Positions 13,501 through 23,300 of a DNA stretch of 64,000 nt are shown here, piece by piece. Position 1 is the stretch's first letter; the number at the start of each line of letters is the position of its first letter. Source of the DNA: Petrosia ficiformis (lineage: Eukaryota; Porifera; Demospongiae; Haplosclerida; Petrosiidae); the NCBI GenBank assembly GCA_947044365.1, contig OX345651.1, forward strand, positions 4,752,926-4,816,925, read 5' to 3'. The position numbers were made by a program, and so were the translations under genes. Below the pieces are notes generated by a model. It was given only the letters and a program-made list of their open reading frames with translations, searched no databases and was not told where the DNA came from.

Positions 13501-13999
13501 AAGCTTATATATATATATTTATTGATTAATATACATATGTATAAATAGATATGAAGTGACTTACCATACAAACTCAATGGGAATTTTTCTAGAAGCATCT
13601 TCAGGAAATCTAGCTTTCACCAAATGCAGCTGTGCATAATAACGTCTAATAATATTACATCCTCCATAATCTCTTGAAGGTTTGAGAGCACTCTATGTAG
13701 AAAATGGGAGTGGTTTAGATAAATATCAGACTGACAGACTCTATACACAGATCAAGAGTTGTGGCCTACCTCTCTCAATTGATCTAATTGTTTTATTTCA
13801 TCATTAAAGGAGTCTGGATTCTCCTCATAGTAAGCTGCAATCATCTGTAATAACACAATATGATGAGTAACAATGGTTTATATAGGAGAGTTGAGGGGGA
13901 GAGTCTTACTGGTTTGAGAGGCAAGAAGCTACGTTTAGAAGATTCTTTGAGAGGTAGATTGATCATAGGAAGTGCTGGACACTCCCATGATGCTGCCAT
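2662..13999 (-). CDS. PTPN23: HD-PTP/PTPN23-like BRO1-V-PRR protein without PTP domain
   Basis: Endosomal ESCRT-associated scaffold read from ATG 13999 to TAA 2662. Exon 1 (13910-13999) starts [20 protein letters not shown]. Following exons (13770-13844, 13565-13692, 13104-13180, 12928-13037 and more down to about 11290) give a BRO1 domain whose motifs track human [66 protein letters not shown] and [16 protein letters not shown]. The V-domain coiled coil includes [18 protein letters not shown] and [12 protein letters not shown], ending [11 protein letters not shown]. The last exon (2662-6359) is one 3.7-kb block: acidic/Pro-rich, 10-residue [10 protein letters not shown] repeats, a Gln-rich coiled coil, then THQQ/NQPPAPP repeats. 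Vertebrate HD-PTP continues into a tyrosine-phosphatase domain. Here the frame stops in Gln/Pro-rich sequence and the next gene converges 1 kb away, leaving no room for one. Alix has a similar architecture, but the residues match HD-PTP better. Confidence 0.85.
3190..3620 (-). repeat. Coding repeat THQQ/NQPPAPP in Pro-rich tail
   Basis: Tandem in-frame units of about 54 bp encode variants of [15 protein letters not shown] in the last BRO1-gene exon, with a higher-order duplication (the TTTAACACCTGCTGATGAGT block occurs at about 3439 and 3566). They are likely binding or linker sequence and likely to vary in copy number. Open frames on the opposite strand here are by-products of the repeat. 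Confidence 0.85.
4950..5280 (-). repeat. 30-bp coding repeat [10 protein letters not shown]
   Basis: About ten tandem 30-bp units in the BRO1-gene tail encode [10 protein letters not shown] and drift to [10 protein letters not shown]. The exact 30-bp period and in-frame substitutions show expansion under coding constraint. Frames on the other strand ([14 protein letters not shown]) are shadows. Confidence 0.85.
6370..6660. repeat. GTACAT/CATACA-rich microsatellite
   Basis: GTACATGTACATACATACA-type tract in the intron just upstream (on the minus strand) of the giant last exon, with a near-duplicated block around CATGTCTCACATAATGAACA. Confidence 0.75.
7155..7345. repeat. About 67-bp tandem repeat, 2.5 copies, with inverted fragment
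   Basis: Units containing ATAGATCATGTGCATATCATG repeat head to tail in a BRO1-gene intron. A partial inverted copy (CTTACCATATTAGGAAGTCAC) follows at 7366-7387, so part of the array can fold back. Confidence 0.75.
7670..7925 (+). repeat. (CATC)n microsatellite
   Basis: Nearly pure CATC/CCAT tract of about 250 bp ending just before a coding exon of the BRO1 gene (exon reading [12 protein letters not shown]). Confidence 0.9.
8280..8480. repeat. GTACAT-rich microsatellite
   Basis: ACATGTACATGTACATATAAACATG tract in a BRO1-gene intron. Similar tracts occur at 6370-6660 and 9340-9760. Confidence 0.7.
8711..9338. mobile_element. Non-autonomous element with terminal inverted repeats
   Basis: The left end TACCATAAATCCTTAAATA matches the reverse complement of the right end, TACCGTAAATCCTTAAATA, and the inverted similarity continues inward (AAGC..., GCGTCTATTT-type boxes). 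The roughly 630-bp body is non-coding, with internal GCGTCTATTTAA-type motifs. It lies in a BRO1-gene intron, flanked on both sides by GTACAT repeats that hide any target-site duplication. Confidence 0.6.
9345..9755. repeat. Minisatellite of GTACATACAGTGTACATATA units
   Basis: Tandem, locally palindromic units of about 45-50 bp built from TATGTACATACAGTGTACAT and ATTACATGTATATACATG, in a BRO1-gene intron. Long open frames on both strands here come from the repeat. Confidence 0.8.
10130..10521. mobile_element. MITE-like element with 17-bp terminal inverted repeats
   Basis: The left end TAGCTTACAGCCACATC is an exact reverse complement of the right end GATGTGGCTGTAAGCTA (10505-10521). The interior of about 390 bp is non-coding. 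TA at each extremity would fit a Tc1/mariner-type TA target, but this is not certain. It lies in a BRO1-gene intron beside a long AT dinucleotide tract (10522-10586). Confidence 0.65.
12575..12690 (+). repeat. Purine-rich (GGGA/GGAA) tract
   Basis: GGGAGGGAGGAAGGAAG-type tract in a BRO1-gene intron. Confidence 0.8.
12785..12857 (-). mobile_element. tRNA-derived SINE head
   Basis: Read on the minus strand, this contains GGTGGCTCAATTGGTAGAGC (tRNA D-arm/A-box-like) and then GTGAACTGGGAGTCCCAAAT. The B box is degenerate and no complete cloverleaf forms, so I call it a tRNA-derived SINE fragment rather than a tRNA gene. Related tRNA-like fragments are at 19523, 40231 and 46738. Confidence 0.55.
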
Positions 14000-14152
14000 C
14001 TTGTTTATATCAGTCACAAACTATGAAACTAGTCACAAGTGCACAGGAAGTTCACTGCTTCAGCCCCACCCCCTTCTTTGCAACTTCATTTTTTATATAA
14101 CTGCGCATGCGCAATAAGTTGTCTACCCATGTGGTACCTCTAGCTGCAAGAC
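14000..14152. promoter_or_regulatory. Bidirectional promoter BRO1 gene / PHB1 with NRF-1-like site
   Basis: The two start codons are only 153 bp apart, so 5' UTRs and promoters must be shared. At 14102-14113 is TGCGCATGCGCA, a perfect palindromic match to the NRF-1 consensus (YGCGCAYGCGCR), typical of nuclear genes for mitochondrial proteins in animals. CCCCACCCCC (around 14060-14070) resembles a GC/CACC box. No TATA box is evident. Confidence 0.65.
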
Positions 14153-16306
14153 ATGGCAACTGCTCTATTGAATCGTTTAGCAGGTATTGGTATTGGGTTA
14201 GCAGTAACTGGAGCTGTGGTAAACAGTACTCTTTATAATGGTATGAGAATCAGACTTGACTTTCAGGAATATTTAACATACAGCATACATATACTCTTTG
14301 TAATGGCATGAGAATCAGACTTATTTTCTGGAATATTGTATATATATATATATGCACTGTATTGCACAATTGATTATTATAATTATGATAGTGTGTGTTA
14401 GTATATTTGTATCTTTTTATAATTTAGTTGATGGAGGAGAAAGGGCAGTAATATTTGATAGATTTCGAGGTGTGTTGGGCACTGCTTCAGGGGAAGGTAC
14501 TCATTTTCTAGTTCCATGGGTACAGAAACCAATTATATTTAGTATTAGAAGTAAACCACGTAATGTTCCCGTGGTAACAGGAAGTAGAGGTCAGGTGACT
14601 ATTCAATAGCGTATCTTATTTATGTATTAACTAAATCCAACAGATCTACAGAATGTTGACATTACGCTAAGACTGTTGTTTCGTCCTAAAGAAACTATGT
14701 TATCGTGGATATTTAAAAATGTTGGTAATGATTATGATGAGAGAGTTTTACCATCCATTACGACTGAAGTTCTAAAGGCAGTTGTGGTATGATAATGAAT
14801 TCATGCACACACCAAAAATCCCAAATGTATGTATATTGGATATACATGTATAATCTTTCTATGTTATTTCATATACATAAATCTGTTGATACTCTCACAT
14901 GTGTGTCCATTGTCCTTATGTTTCTTGATCCACTGACAGGCTGAGTTTGATGCTAGTGAACTGATTACTCAAAGAGAAGTGGTAAGTATTTTCAATATGT
15001 ACTAATTAGCATTGGTTTAGTTTGACAAAAATGACTACTTTTAGTGTAGTTATAGTATGACTAGTTTATCAAACTTTTAGTTTAGTAAAACTAAAATATT
15101 AGGCTTACTAAAAGGGTTTTAGTTTTAGTAACTAAAAGTGTTCATTTCAGTTAGTTATAGTTATTACAGTAGACCTGTAATTTAGTTATAGTTTAGTTAA
15201 CTAAAAGTCACAATACCTTACTAAAAGGGGTTTTAGTTATAGTTAACTAAAACAACACTAGTACTAATATTAGTATCAGTCATTAACCATTATCAGTATT
15301 GGTATCAGTCATTATTAGTATTGGTATCAGTCTTTACCCATTACCAGTATCGGTATCAGTCATTACCCATTACTAGTATCGGTCACTATTGTTAAATATT
15401 GTGTTCTATATATTCTGTCACAGGTTTCTCAGAGAGTTAATGAAATGTTAACTGATAGAGCATCTCAATTTGGTATCATCTTAGACGATATTTCAATTGT
15501 TAGTAAGACCCTCTTCGTTATGTGTGGGACACTAAAAAGAACAATACATTTTCAAAATTACACTATGGGCTCGTGCTCCATATAAGCACACTGAATAATT
15601 AGAGTATATATGGTACTATACTACCCACTATGATAGCAACCCTATCCTGTAGTACCATATATACTCTAATTATATCATGTACACGAGGCATGAACAATAG
15701 TGTATTGTGTTTGTTCTTTTTAATGCCCATTATGTTAACTTATTGTAGTATCATTGTCTCTTAGACGCATTTAAGTTTTGGTCGTGAGTTCACTTTAGCT
15801 GTTGAAATGAAACAAGTTGGTAAGTAACGAATATACATATTAAGAGTAGTAGTTACTAACTAATACAATAATATGTTAGCATAATTATTGTCTAATTAAT
15901 TTTATTTTAATCTCAAGACTTGACGATATTCTTTTTTGAAGTACTTTTCTTTCAATCTTAACAGCTCAACAAGAGGCAGAAAGAGCTAGGTTTCTTGTGG
16001 AAAAGGTTTGTGTAATACTAAACATAATACTTAACATAATACTTATCTAGTTGAGTAATTATGACCCAACCTCTTTAAATTATTGTGTAGGCTGAACAAC
16101 ATAAACTGGCTGCTATCATTGCAGCTGAAGGAGATGCCAAAGCTGCTGAACTACTTGCTAAATCGTTTGTTGATGCAGGAGAAGGGCTCATAGAACTCCG
16201 AAGACTAGAGGCAGCAGAGGAAATTGCTGGGACTTTATCAAGATCTCGTAATGTTGCTTATCTTCCTGGTAGTGGGCAGAACCTTCTGCTAAGCATTCCT
16301 CCATAA
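14153..16306 (+). CDS. PHB1: Prohibitin-1
   Basis: Inner mitochondrial membrane scaffold that assembles in rings with PHB2. Exons: 14153-14240, 14428-14589, 14644-14786, 14940-14981, 15424-15498, 15765-15819, 15965-16005 and 16091-16306. The N-terminal hydrophobic anchor ([20 protein letters not shown]) is followed by the SPFH/PHB domain with [29 protein letters not shown] and RNVPVVTGS, then [38 protein letters not shown], and the coiled coil [20 protein letters not shown] ending [15 protein letters not shown]. Length (about 275 residues) and motifs match PHB1 rather than PHB2. Introns contain a TTTTAGTTATAGTTAACTAAA-type dispersed repeat (15030-15260) and a hairpin (15596-15673). The upstream region is shared with the BRO1 gene. 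Confidence 0.96.
15030..15260. repeat. Dispersed TTTTAGTTATAGTTAACTAA element
   Basis: The tract is built from TTAGTTATAGTTAACTAAAA and CTTACTAAAAGGGGTTTTAG. Related sequence recurs in unrelated introns at about 33105-33215, 39735-39925 and 45690-45850, so this is an interspersed family of the window. Confidence 0.6.
15596..15673. repeat. Hairpin (foldback) in PHB1 intron
   Basis: Left arm AATTAGAGTATATATGGTAC (from 15597) pairs with right arm GTACCATATATACTCTAATT (to about 15670). One arm-like copy, TACCATATATACTCTAATT, also occurs at about 13055-13073 in a BRO1-gene intron, suggesting a tiny foldback MITE. Confidence 0.65.
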
Positions 16307-16896
16307 CTTGCTATTTCTGTAGAATATTACTAGTCAATGTGTGTTTAATATCACATAATTATAGAGAATTGCAATTGTTACCATGGTAACGTAGAAAGTT
16401 ATACAATTTTGTACTTTCACTGGCTGGAGTGTGTTGCTGTGTTGAAATTAAAATCAGAATATATGTAATTTATTGAAACTGTCACAGCTAAGACCTATGG
16501 TTATTGAAGGGATCCAGATTGAATAGATGACAACCAGTTCTACGATAATATTATATTATATAACACCCTGGTCCATGCATTACATCCATATTTTGGAGTA
16601 ATCACACACCATGCAAGGGTTGAGCTAGGTCCATGTATGCATTCTATAATCAAGACTTTAACAACTCCACTTTAGTGACAACATTTAAATGTGTATCATA
16701 TTAAAGGCAATTCGACAAACTGAAAAATTCGTGCTACTATTGGGCAAGACATGTTGTCCAGGTGAGATGCAATGACGTCCTATCAAAATATGTATTCATC
16801 AAACAGTCTCTATTAGATTACACAAGATAAATAATAAGTAATGGGTCTAATGACTATTACATGTTCTATACATATACCCAATATACATGTTCTGGT
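16307..16896. other. Convergent 3' flank, no gene seen
   Basis: This is the region between the PHB1 stop and the UQCRQ stop. It must hold both 3' UTRs. I see no conserved reading frame, RNA gene or clear repeat. Confidence 0.6.
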
Positions 16897-17148
16897 CTAT
16901 TCTTCATTCACATAGTCAGCTGGGTTCTTTCTCAACCTCCGTTCAAAGTCCTTCTTACCATAGTGCCAAACTAATCCTACGGTTATAAATCCAGGTGCAA
17001 CATAGAATACCTGATTGAAGAATCTTCTAATTAGATTTCCAGGACTGTGTTTTAGGGCTCCAGCAAAAGCTCTTTGTTCATGTGGAGACAGTGAATATGT
17101 TATAATGTGTCTAACATACAATCCTAAATTTCCAAAACCTTTACCCAT
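16897..17148 (-). CDS. UQCRQ: Cytochrome b-c1 complex subunit 8 (UQCRQ/QCR8)
   Basis: Small nuclear-encoded subunit of respiratory complex III, 83 residues in a single exon. It begins MGKGFGNLG and has the family signature ITYSLSPHEQRAFAG. One membrane helix follows (FFNQVFYVAPGFITVGLVWHYG), then the C-terminal FERRLRKNPADYVNEE. Length equals that of animal homologues (about 82), and the MG[KR]xFGNL start fixes the ATG. It diverges from the DAP1-like gene across a repeat-bearing promoter. Confidence 0.95.
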   Translation of the reverse strand: MGKGFGNLGLYVRHIITYSLSPHEQRAFAGALKHSPGNLIRRFFNQVFYVAPGFITVGLVWHYGKKDFERRLRKNPADYVNEE

Positions 17149-17700
17149 AATGATCCTAAAAGGTAAGTGGGCATTAATTAGAATTCAACACATTATTTAC
17201 TTTATTCAGAATTTCTTTCTTATTTAAATTTTTTAAATGACAATAAAGACTTACTTTTTCTCTGTTGTAGTTTCTGATCAAAGTTTGAGTAACAGAAACA
17301 CTTCCAAGTTACCTAGGTAGTAGGTACTAGTAGGTAGGTGACTAGGTGTGTTATATAGACACGCCTATAGGCGGGTACCTAGTAATGACACGCCTAGGGG
17401 AGGGGTAACTAGTAATGGCACGCCTATGGGCGGGGATCTAATAATAGACACGCCTAGGGGAGGGGTAACTAGTAATGGCACGCCTATGGGCGGGAATTTA
17501 GTAATGGACACGCCTAGGGGAAGGGTAACTAGTAATGGACACGCCTATGGGCGGGGATCTAGTAATGGACACGCCTAGGGGTGGGCTAACTAGTAATAGA
17601 CACGCCCTTGGGAGGGACTGAATCTGTACTTCGTACTCACGAGGACAAATCAAAACAAAGGTTTTGTTTTCTTTTTGACAAAGATAACATTCTTTCCGAT
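17149..17700. promoter_or_regulatory. UQCRQ/DAP1 divergent intergenic region with minisatellite
   Basis: This 552-bp shared upstream region carries a strict 60-bp period (two about 30-bp half units) from about 17355 to 17620. Each half unit contains CACGCCTA followed by GGGCGGGG or GGGGAGGGG, which resembles alternating GC-box/CACC-box sites for Sp/KLF factors. Units are joined by CTAGTAATGG. The arrangement would place about nine GC-rich boxes between the two genes. A regulatory role is inference. Confidence 0.55.
17355..17620. repeat. 60-bp minisatellite of GC-box-like units
   Basis: Successive 60-base lines are in register and differ at only a few bases. The core is ACACGCCTAGGGG and CACGCCTATGGGCGGGG. 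It stands out as GC-rich in an AT-rich window. Confidence 0.9.
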
Positions 17701-19087
17701 ATGTCTGGAGAAAATCCTGAATTAAAAGCAGGACACCCTCCTGCAGGTATTGTGTTATATATAATATACTATAACAATTGTCTGCTATTCACGTGTGTGT
17801 GTATAATTACTTCATTGATAGTGAAAGCTGGTGGGATGAGGGTTGTTACTAAACATAGACACAAGGAACCAGACGCAGATGCTTATGATGACAAATATAA
17901 AGACTCTGTAAATCCCATGGGACCACCGATAAAGTGAATACATAATATATATATACATCAATATTAAAATAGGTAGTGTATAATGTGCCAGTACTGGTAC
18001 TTGTAATTTATACCTTACACAGCCGGCAAGTGGCCGTGGTCAACAACCATAGGGTCTAGGGGCCCAAATTCACTGAAACATAGGGTCTCTTGTTTTTAGG
18101 GTTAAAAAAATGTGAACAAAGTTAATGAAATAAACCATGTTTGTGGATAATGCTTCTTCCATTTCACAGCCCTACTGTTATTGTGGGCTCATTTCATTAA
18201 AATAATACATTACGAGTATTCTCTTCTATATAGAGTTGATATACAACCACACGTGTCTCTTTCTGGTGGTCTGTCTGAACAGGTACAGCAATATGATTAT
18301 ATTTAATTTTACATATATACAGTATAATAAGACTAATCACAAACTCTATTAAGAGTCCAAGATAGAACACAATAGTCAATTAGAAATGTGTGTGGGTGGT
18401 GTAACCATGGTAACTTGTTCACACAGTAGCGACAGTAGCATCAACAATTAACTGATACCCTTAGCAGTAGATGGCATTCTATTTCACTCATAACATCTCT
18501 TAGATATATCCATACTGTTACAATAAGTACATGTACACACAAAGAACTAAACATCATTCACGTTCACCATGACCTCATAAAAATGTTCTTAACTTTAGTT
18601 TGGAAGTTCCAACAATGTTTTTGCCTACACCATTTTCATATACTTATCATTCCCGTTCTTTTTTGTGTGTGTCAAATTCCAATCCATTACTTCATTATTG
18701 AGTGACAGTATAATCCTTATAACATTAAACTATACACTATATTACATATAGCACCATAATTTAGAGGTTATTGTGAATGTGAACAGACTTTAGATACAAC
18801 CAGTTAATCTTGGATGATGTGTGTATGTTGAATATTATGAAACTGCGTTTTATGATCATCAACTTTATTTTTAATGACAAAAGGTTCAGACTTCACAGCA
18901 GAAATGTTCTATTTTAGATAGATGGATAGAATAATTGATATTTTTTGTTTAGGATATGAGACAGCAGAAACCAGAATCTATCAAAGTTTATCATGACAAG
19001 CCACACCCATCACACGAAAAACACAGCATACAAAAACATCACCATCAACAACACTTTCAAATTCAACAACCAAAAAGAGCTAACTGA
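17701..19087 (+). CDS. DAP: DAP1-like (death-associated protein 1) with a 13-nt microexon
   Basis: Small basic protein homologous to DAP1/DAPL1, a TORC1 substrate and negative regulator of autophagy in vertebrates. Exons: 17701-17746 (MSGENPELKAGHPPA), 17822-17933 (VKAGGMRVVTKHRHKEPDAD... to MGPPI), a 13-nt exon 18170-18182, and 18953-19087 (DMRQQKPESIKVYHDKPH... to QIQQPKRAN). The KAGHPPAVKAGGMR block and the His/Gln-rich C-terminus are diagnostic. Without the 13-nt exon, which adds NPTVI (compare the PTV motif in vertebrate DAP1), the last exon would be out of frame; with it, phases 2 to 0 fit exactly. If intron 2 is retained, a premature stop TGA follows PPIK. The microexon is inferred and needs transcript support. 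Confidence 0.85.
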
Positions 19088-19279
19088 TACAATAAACCTG
19101 TTTAACCAGTTGAACAAGTATTGTAGCTGGTTGTGTAACATATATATGATTGCTATTGTTAACATTGTTATATATATTACTAACGAGTTGAGTGATGAAT
19201 GTGGTAGAATGTTTTATCTTATATGAATCAAAATTTGTAAATTTGAAGGAAAAAATGTCCATTACTAACTACATCAAAG

Positions 19280-20225
19280 CTAAAACATAGTAGTATTACT
19301 TGTATTGTTATCCAGTATGACCAGTTTTTCAGGCCGACCTTTGAACTCTAAGACTACATGATCCAGTTCCCATTCTCCGAATCGATGAGTGGATTGTGAA
19401 TACAAGTATCCAGCTGATTTAGTTCCACTAACTGGAATTAGTACCTGCAATACACATTAATATAAGGTTGATTACATAAAGCTATGCATTATTGATATTA
19501 TTATATAATAGGGAAAGTCAAGACTCAACTAGGGATTGAACTCGGGAACCCTAAACCTTATATACCTGGTAGGACCAAATCCCCCAAATCCAGGTCTCAA
19601 TGAATTTGTAATCTACGTCACGTGAGCTTTCATTAGAACCCCTAAAAGTTTCACCAGACTCCTTGATAGCAGAGGAGTGTAGGATTGTACTACTGCCAAA
19701 GCTAGTTGCTGTTTCTACATTATTATATTGCTGTGTTCTCTGTAATATATATACACCTAGTGAATACCATGTATTTGTCCAAGTACATAGTGGTTGTTCA
19801 TCTATAAAGAAGTCTTTTCAATGCTTTATGTTATGTTCACACACTAGTCTATTAAACCCATTTATTATAATAGTTATTAACATCTTTGATATCCTATGAC
19901 CTGTGCATGATGTGTCGTGATATGGTTTCGTCTGTCGTTCAGTTTCAGTGCTTGAATTCTAATTGGGTCACCTAACATACGAACTGCCGTTTGGTCATGT
20001 TTTAAAGCCTCCACTGTCTTTATGTAATAACCACTAGATGCCAGCTTCCCTATAAGGAAGTACTTGTATTAATTCTAATTATAGGTATGTATGCATAAAT
20101 AAAATAATATTTAAATGTTATTTACTTTGTAACAAGTAATATAGTACTGAGCATCCTGAAACTGATATTACTGCACCATAAATAGCAGCTCTCTTCAAGG
20201 TTTCATATGAAATTAATCTTAACAT
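19280..20225 (-). CDS. COA1: COA1-like cytochrome c oxidase assembly factor
   Basis: Homologue of COA1 (TIM21-like family), a single-pass inner-membrane factor acting in assembly of cytochrome c oxidase and complex I. Exons on the minus strand: 20126-20225, 19901-20049 and 19280-19444. Exon 1 encodes an N-terminal membrane helix (RAAIYGAVISVSGCSVLYYLLQ). Exon 2 has YIKTVEALKHDQTAVRMLGDPIRI, equivalent to the EALGPPLNI region of the human protein. Exon 3 has the family signature IPVSGTKSAGYLYS followed by WELDHVVLEFKG. About 137 residues, matching the family. It starts 132 bp from the divergent ATG9 start. The intron holds a tRNA-like fragment. Confidence 0.88.
19523..19583 (-). mobile_element. 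tRNA-derived SINE fragment
   Basis: On the minus strand this reads GGTCCTACCAGGTATATAAG ... GGGTTCCCGAGTTCAATCCC. The last part is a good tRNA B box/T-arm match. The 5' half does not make a tRNA, so it is classed as a SINE remnant in the COA1 intron. Confidence 0.5.
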
Positions 20226-20357
20226 ACTAATTACATGTACATGTATTACAGTTTTACTTTTAGCCACGCCCAATGACGTCACATCAAAACATTGACATTC
20301 AGGAATGATGCAAGCATTTTACAAAATTTCTTTCATTTTCACACATAAAGAACAGTA
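20226..20357. promoter_or_regulatory. Bidirectional promoter COA1/ATG9 with CRE-like and GC-box-like motifs
   Basis: Only 132 bp separate the two start codons. TGACGTCA, a perfect palindromic CRE (CREB/ATF) site, lies at 20274-20281, directly next to AGCCACGCCCA (CACC/GC box) at 20261-20272. This is seen directly; binding is inference. Confidence 0.6.
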
Positions 20358-23300
20358 ATGCCCACTCGTAAGACACGATATACTAGACTGGAAACTGATC
20401 CAGAGACTGATAGTGACGACGAAGCTCCTCCAGCTCAAGTTCAGTTACACAGTTCACAATATATCAAAGGTCAGTTTGTATTAGCTTGTACTAACAGATT
20501 AACATCTTATATCTATATTGTGTACTTGTAGCTAGTAGATGGAACCATATTGAAAATCTAGATGAGTTTTTTGATCGTGTAAGTTTATATACTAGTGGGA
20601 TGGGCCAACTTAATTACAAATGGTAATATGTACACCTTCTATTGTAGGTATACCAATATAAAATACAACACGGTCTTGTTACAATTGTTTTAAGTGATGT
20701 CTTCGAACTTGCGTAAGTATAATGACTTATCTATCTTTAGTGAGGTTATTCACCATCTCTCTTTCACCCTCTCTCTCTCTCTCAGACAATTTGCCTTTGT
20801 GTCTTTATTCTCTGCCTTCATTCTGACTTGTTTGAATTTTCATAATCTGTTTGCTGATAAGCTGTACACATATAATAATAGCGGTAGTAAAGATGTTCAA
20901 CTTCATGATCTCTTTGACTTTGATCAAATATATTAGTAATTATATAATTATACTCTCCTCCTCATTTCTCTCCCTCCCTCCCTCTCTCTCTCACCTCTTC
21001 ATCTCTCCCAATCCTCTCCCTTCCTCCCTCCTCGTCCCTCCCATTCCTCTCTCTCCCTCGCTCTTTCTTTCTCTCCCCTCCCATTCCTCTCCCTCCCTAT
21101 TACCCCTCCTCCTCATCCCTCCCACTCCTGTCTCTCCCTCCCTCCTTTCTCTCCCCTCCCATTCCTCTCCCTTCCCTCTCTTCATCATCCCATTCCTCTC
21201 CCTCCCTCTTACCCCTCCTCCTCATCCCTCCCATTCCTCTTCCTCCCCCCTCTTCACCATCCAATTCCTCTCCCTTCCTATTACCCCTCCTCCTCATCCC
21301 TCCCATTTCTCATCCTCTCTCCTCCTCATCCCTCTCTCTCTCCCTCCTGCCATAGTATTCATCCTCTTCTAATTCTTATTCTGTTGTTTGCTTTTGTGTT
21401 TTGGTTTCATCGGTTATGTAAAACTTTCTGGAGAGCTTTTAAATTTTGGGAAATAAGAAACTTCTACATTGAAGCGTTGAAAATCAACTCGGTAAACACT
21501 CAAATAATTCATAATCATTTAATTCACTATTCCTCCTCTATGGCCGGCCTTCCCTAGAGAGACTTGAGAGATTGTAGTTGGAAAGACATTTTAAATTGTC
21601 TTAAGGAGGCTCAGAAAGAATACAAGATGAATATCAGAAAACAGGAATTGACAGAATTAGGTTAGTTGAGTTGAAATGAAATGTTTTTATTAATCTGTAA
21701 TCTATCACTAGATGTTTATCATCGTATGTTACGTTTCAAGAACTACCTTATCGCTATGGTGAATAAAGGAGTATTGCCATGTAAAATATGGGTACCTTTT
21801 TATGGAGAAAAGTTAGTGATGTACCATTAAGAGTGATATTATTATATCTACTGTTAACTAATGGTCCAATTACTATAACTAGTGTTGTGGAAGTACCCAG
21901 TCATACAGGACATTGTCTGATAAATCTAGTGAATGTCCGATAAATTGAAACTGAACTGTATACAAAGTATATGGTGAGCAGGACAAGAGTAGTGAAAATA
22001 GACCAAAATGTCCGGTAGTTGGCTCAATGTTTCCACACACCTGACTGTATGTCTGTGTATGATATTATTAATCCTCCCTTACCCTTGGCCCTATGTTCGA
22101 ACCAATGGTCACTATAATCCCTCATATCACCTGACTATATGATATTATTAACCCTCCCTTGCCTGTGGCCCCATGTTCAAGCCAATGGTCACTATAATCC
22201 CTCGTATCATCTTATTAATTATTATGTTTAATACTACAGAGTGTTCTTCACGATGGGCCTCAGATATAATTATGAAATGTTGTTATTTTGTAAGTTGTTA
22301 TAAAAATTTTACATGTGCTGTTATAATAACTAATGTATCCCTCTCACAGGGGGTCCTGGAGCTCCTTTTAAAAATGGCTACCATTTACATGAAGAATACA
22401 AAACTGCTGCTAAAAAGTGAGTCACTCTGTTTTCCATTCACTCATTTATCTATCCTTCCATTGATTCATCTATCTACGTATCCTTCCCTTGATTCATCTA
22501 TCTATCCCTTCATTGATCCATCTATCTATCTACCCTTGATCTATCTATCCTTCCTTTCACTCATCTATCTATCCTTTCATTGGTACATCTATCCTTCCCT
22601 TGATTCATCCATCTATCCTTCCATTGATCCATCTATCTATCCTTCCTTTGATTCATCTATCTATCCTTCCTTTGATTCATCTATCTATCCTTCCTTTGAT
22701 TCATCTATCTATCCTTCCTTTGATTCATCTATCTACATGTATCCTTCTATTCGTACATCTATCCTTCCCTTGATTCATCTATCTATCATTCTATTCATCC
22801 ATAATATGTATAATTCTATATATTAATGATACTGTATATTTCATTTCACATATACACACACATACAGATATGAACTAGTTCAAAAGTAAGTTATCTCACA
22901 ATATAATTACATGTTTATGAAAAGTGGAATTATTTAAGTTGCAACTAAAGCCTTACTGAATATAAGGATGTTTGTATATCTATCATACATGTATATAAAC
23001 AACATTTTTAAAGGTCTTGGCAACGAAAACACATAATAATTATGTTTATATACATAATTATAATTGTGAACAAAGTACATGACCCCTAGTACATGTATGA
23101 CAGAGGTTGAAGTAATGACATTTATTAGGCTGAGTTCACTATACTTATTGAGTTATCTAATCTATACTGTACTTTATACACAGGGTACATTCTAAATTAC
23201 ATATGTATACATAATTATTATGGATTTATATAATTTTATATTCCCTACAGATTAAAGTTCCGTATTGCAGTACTTGCTCTCATCAATCTTCTCTTCTCGC

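Noticed and set aside
13860..14117. Plus-strand open frame of 85 residues
   Set aside because: It is antisense to exon 1 of the BRO1 gene and crosses the bidirectional promoter; no sign of coding constraint.
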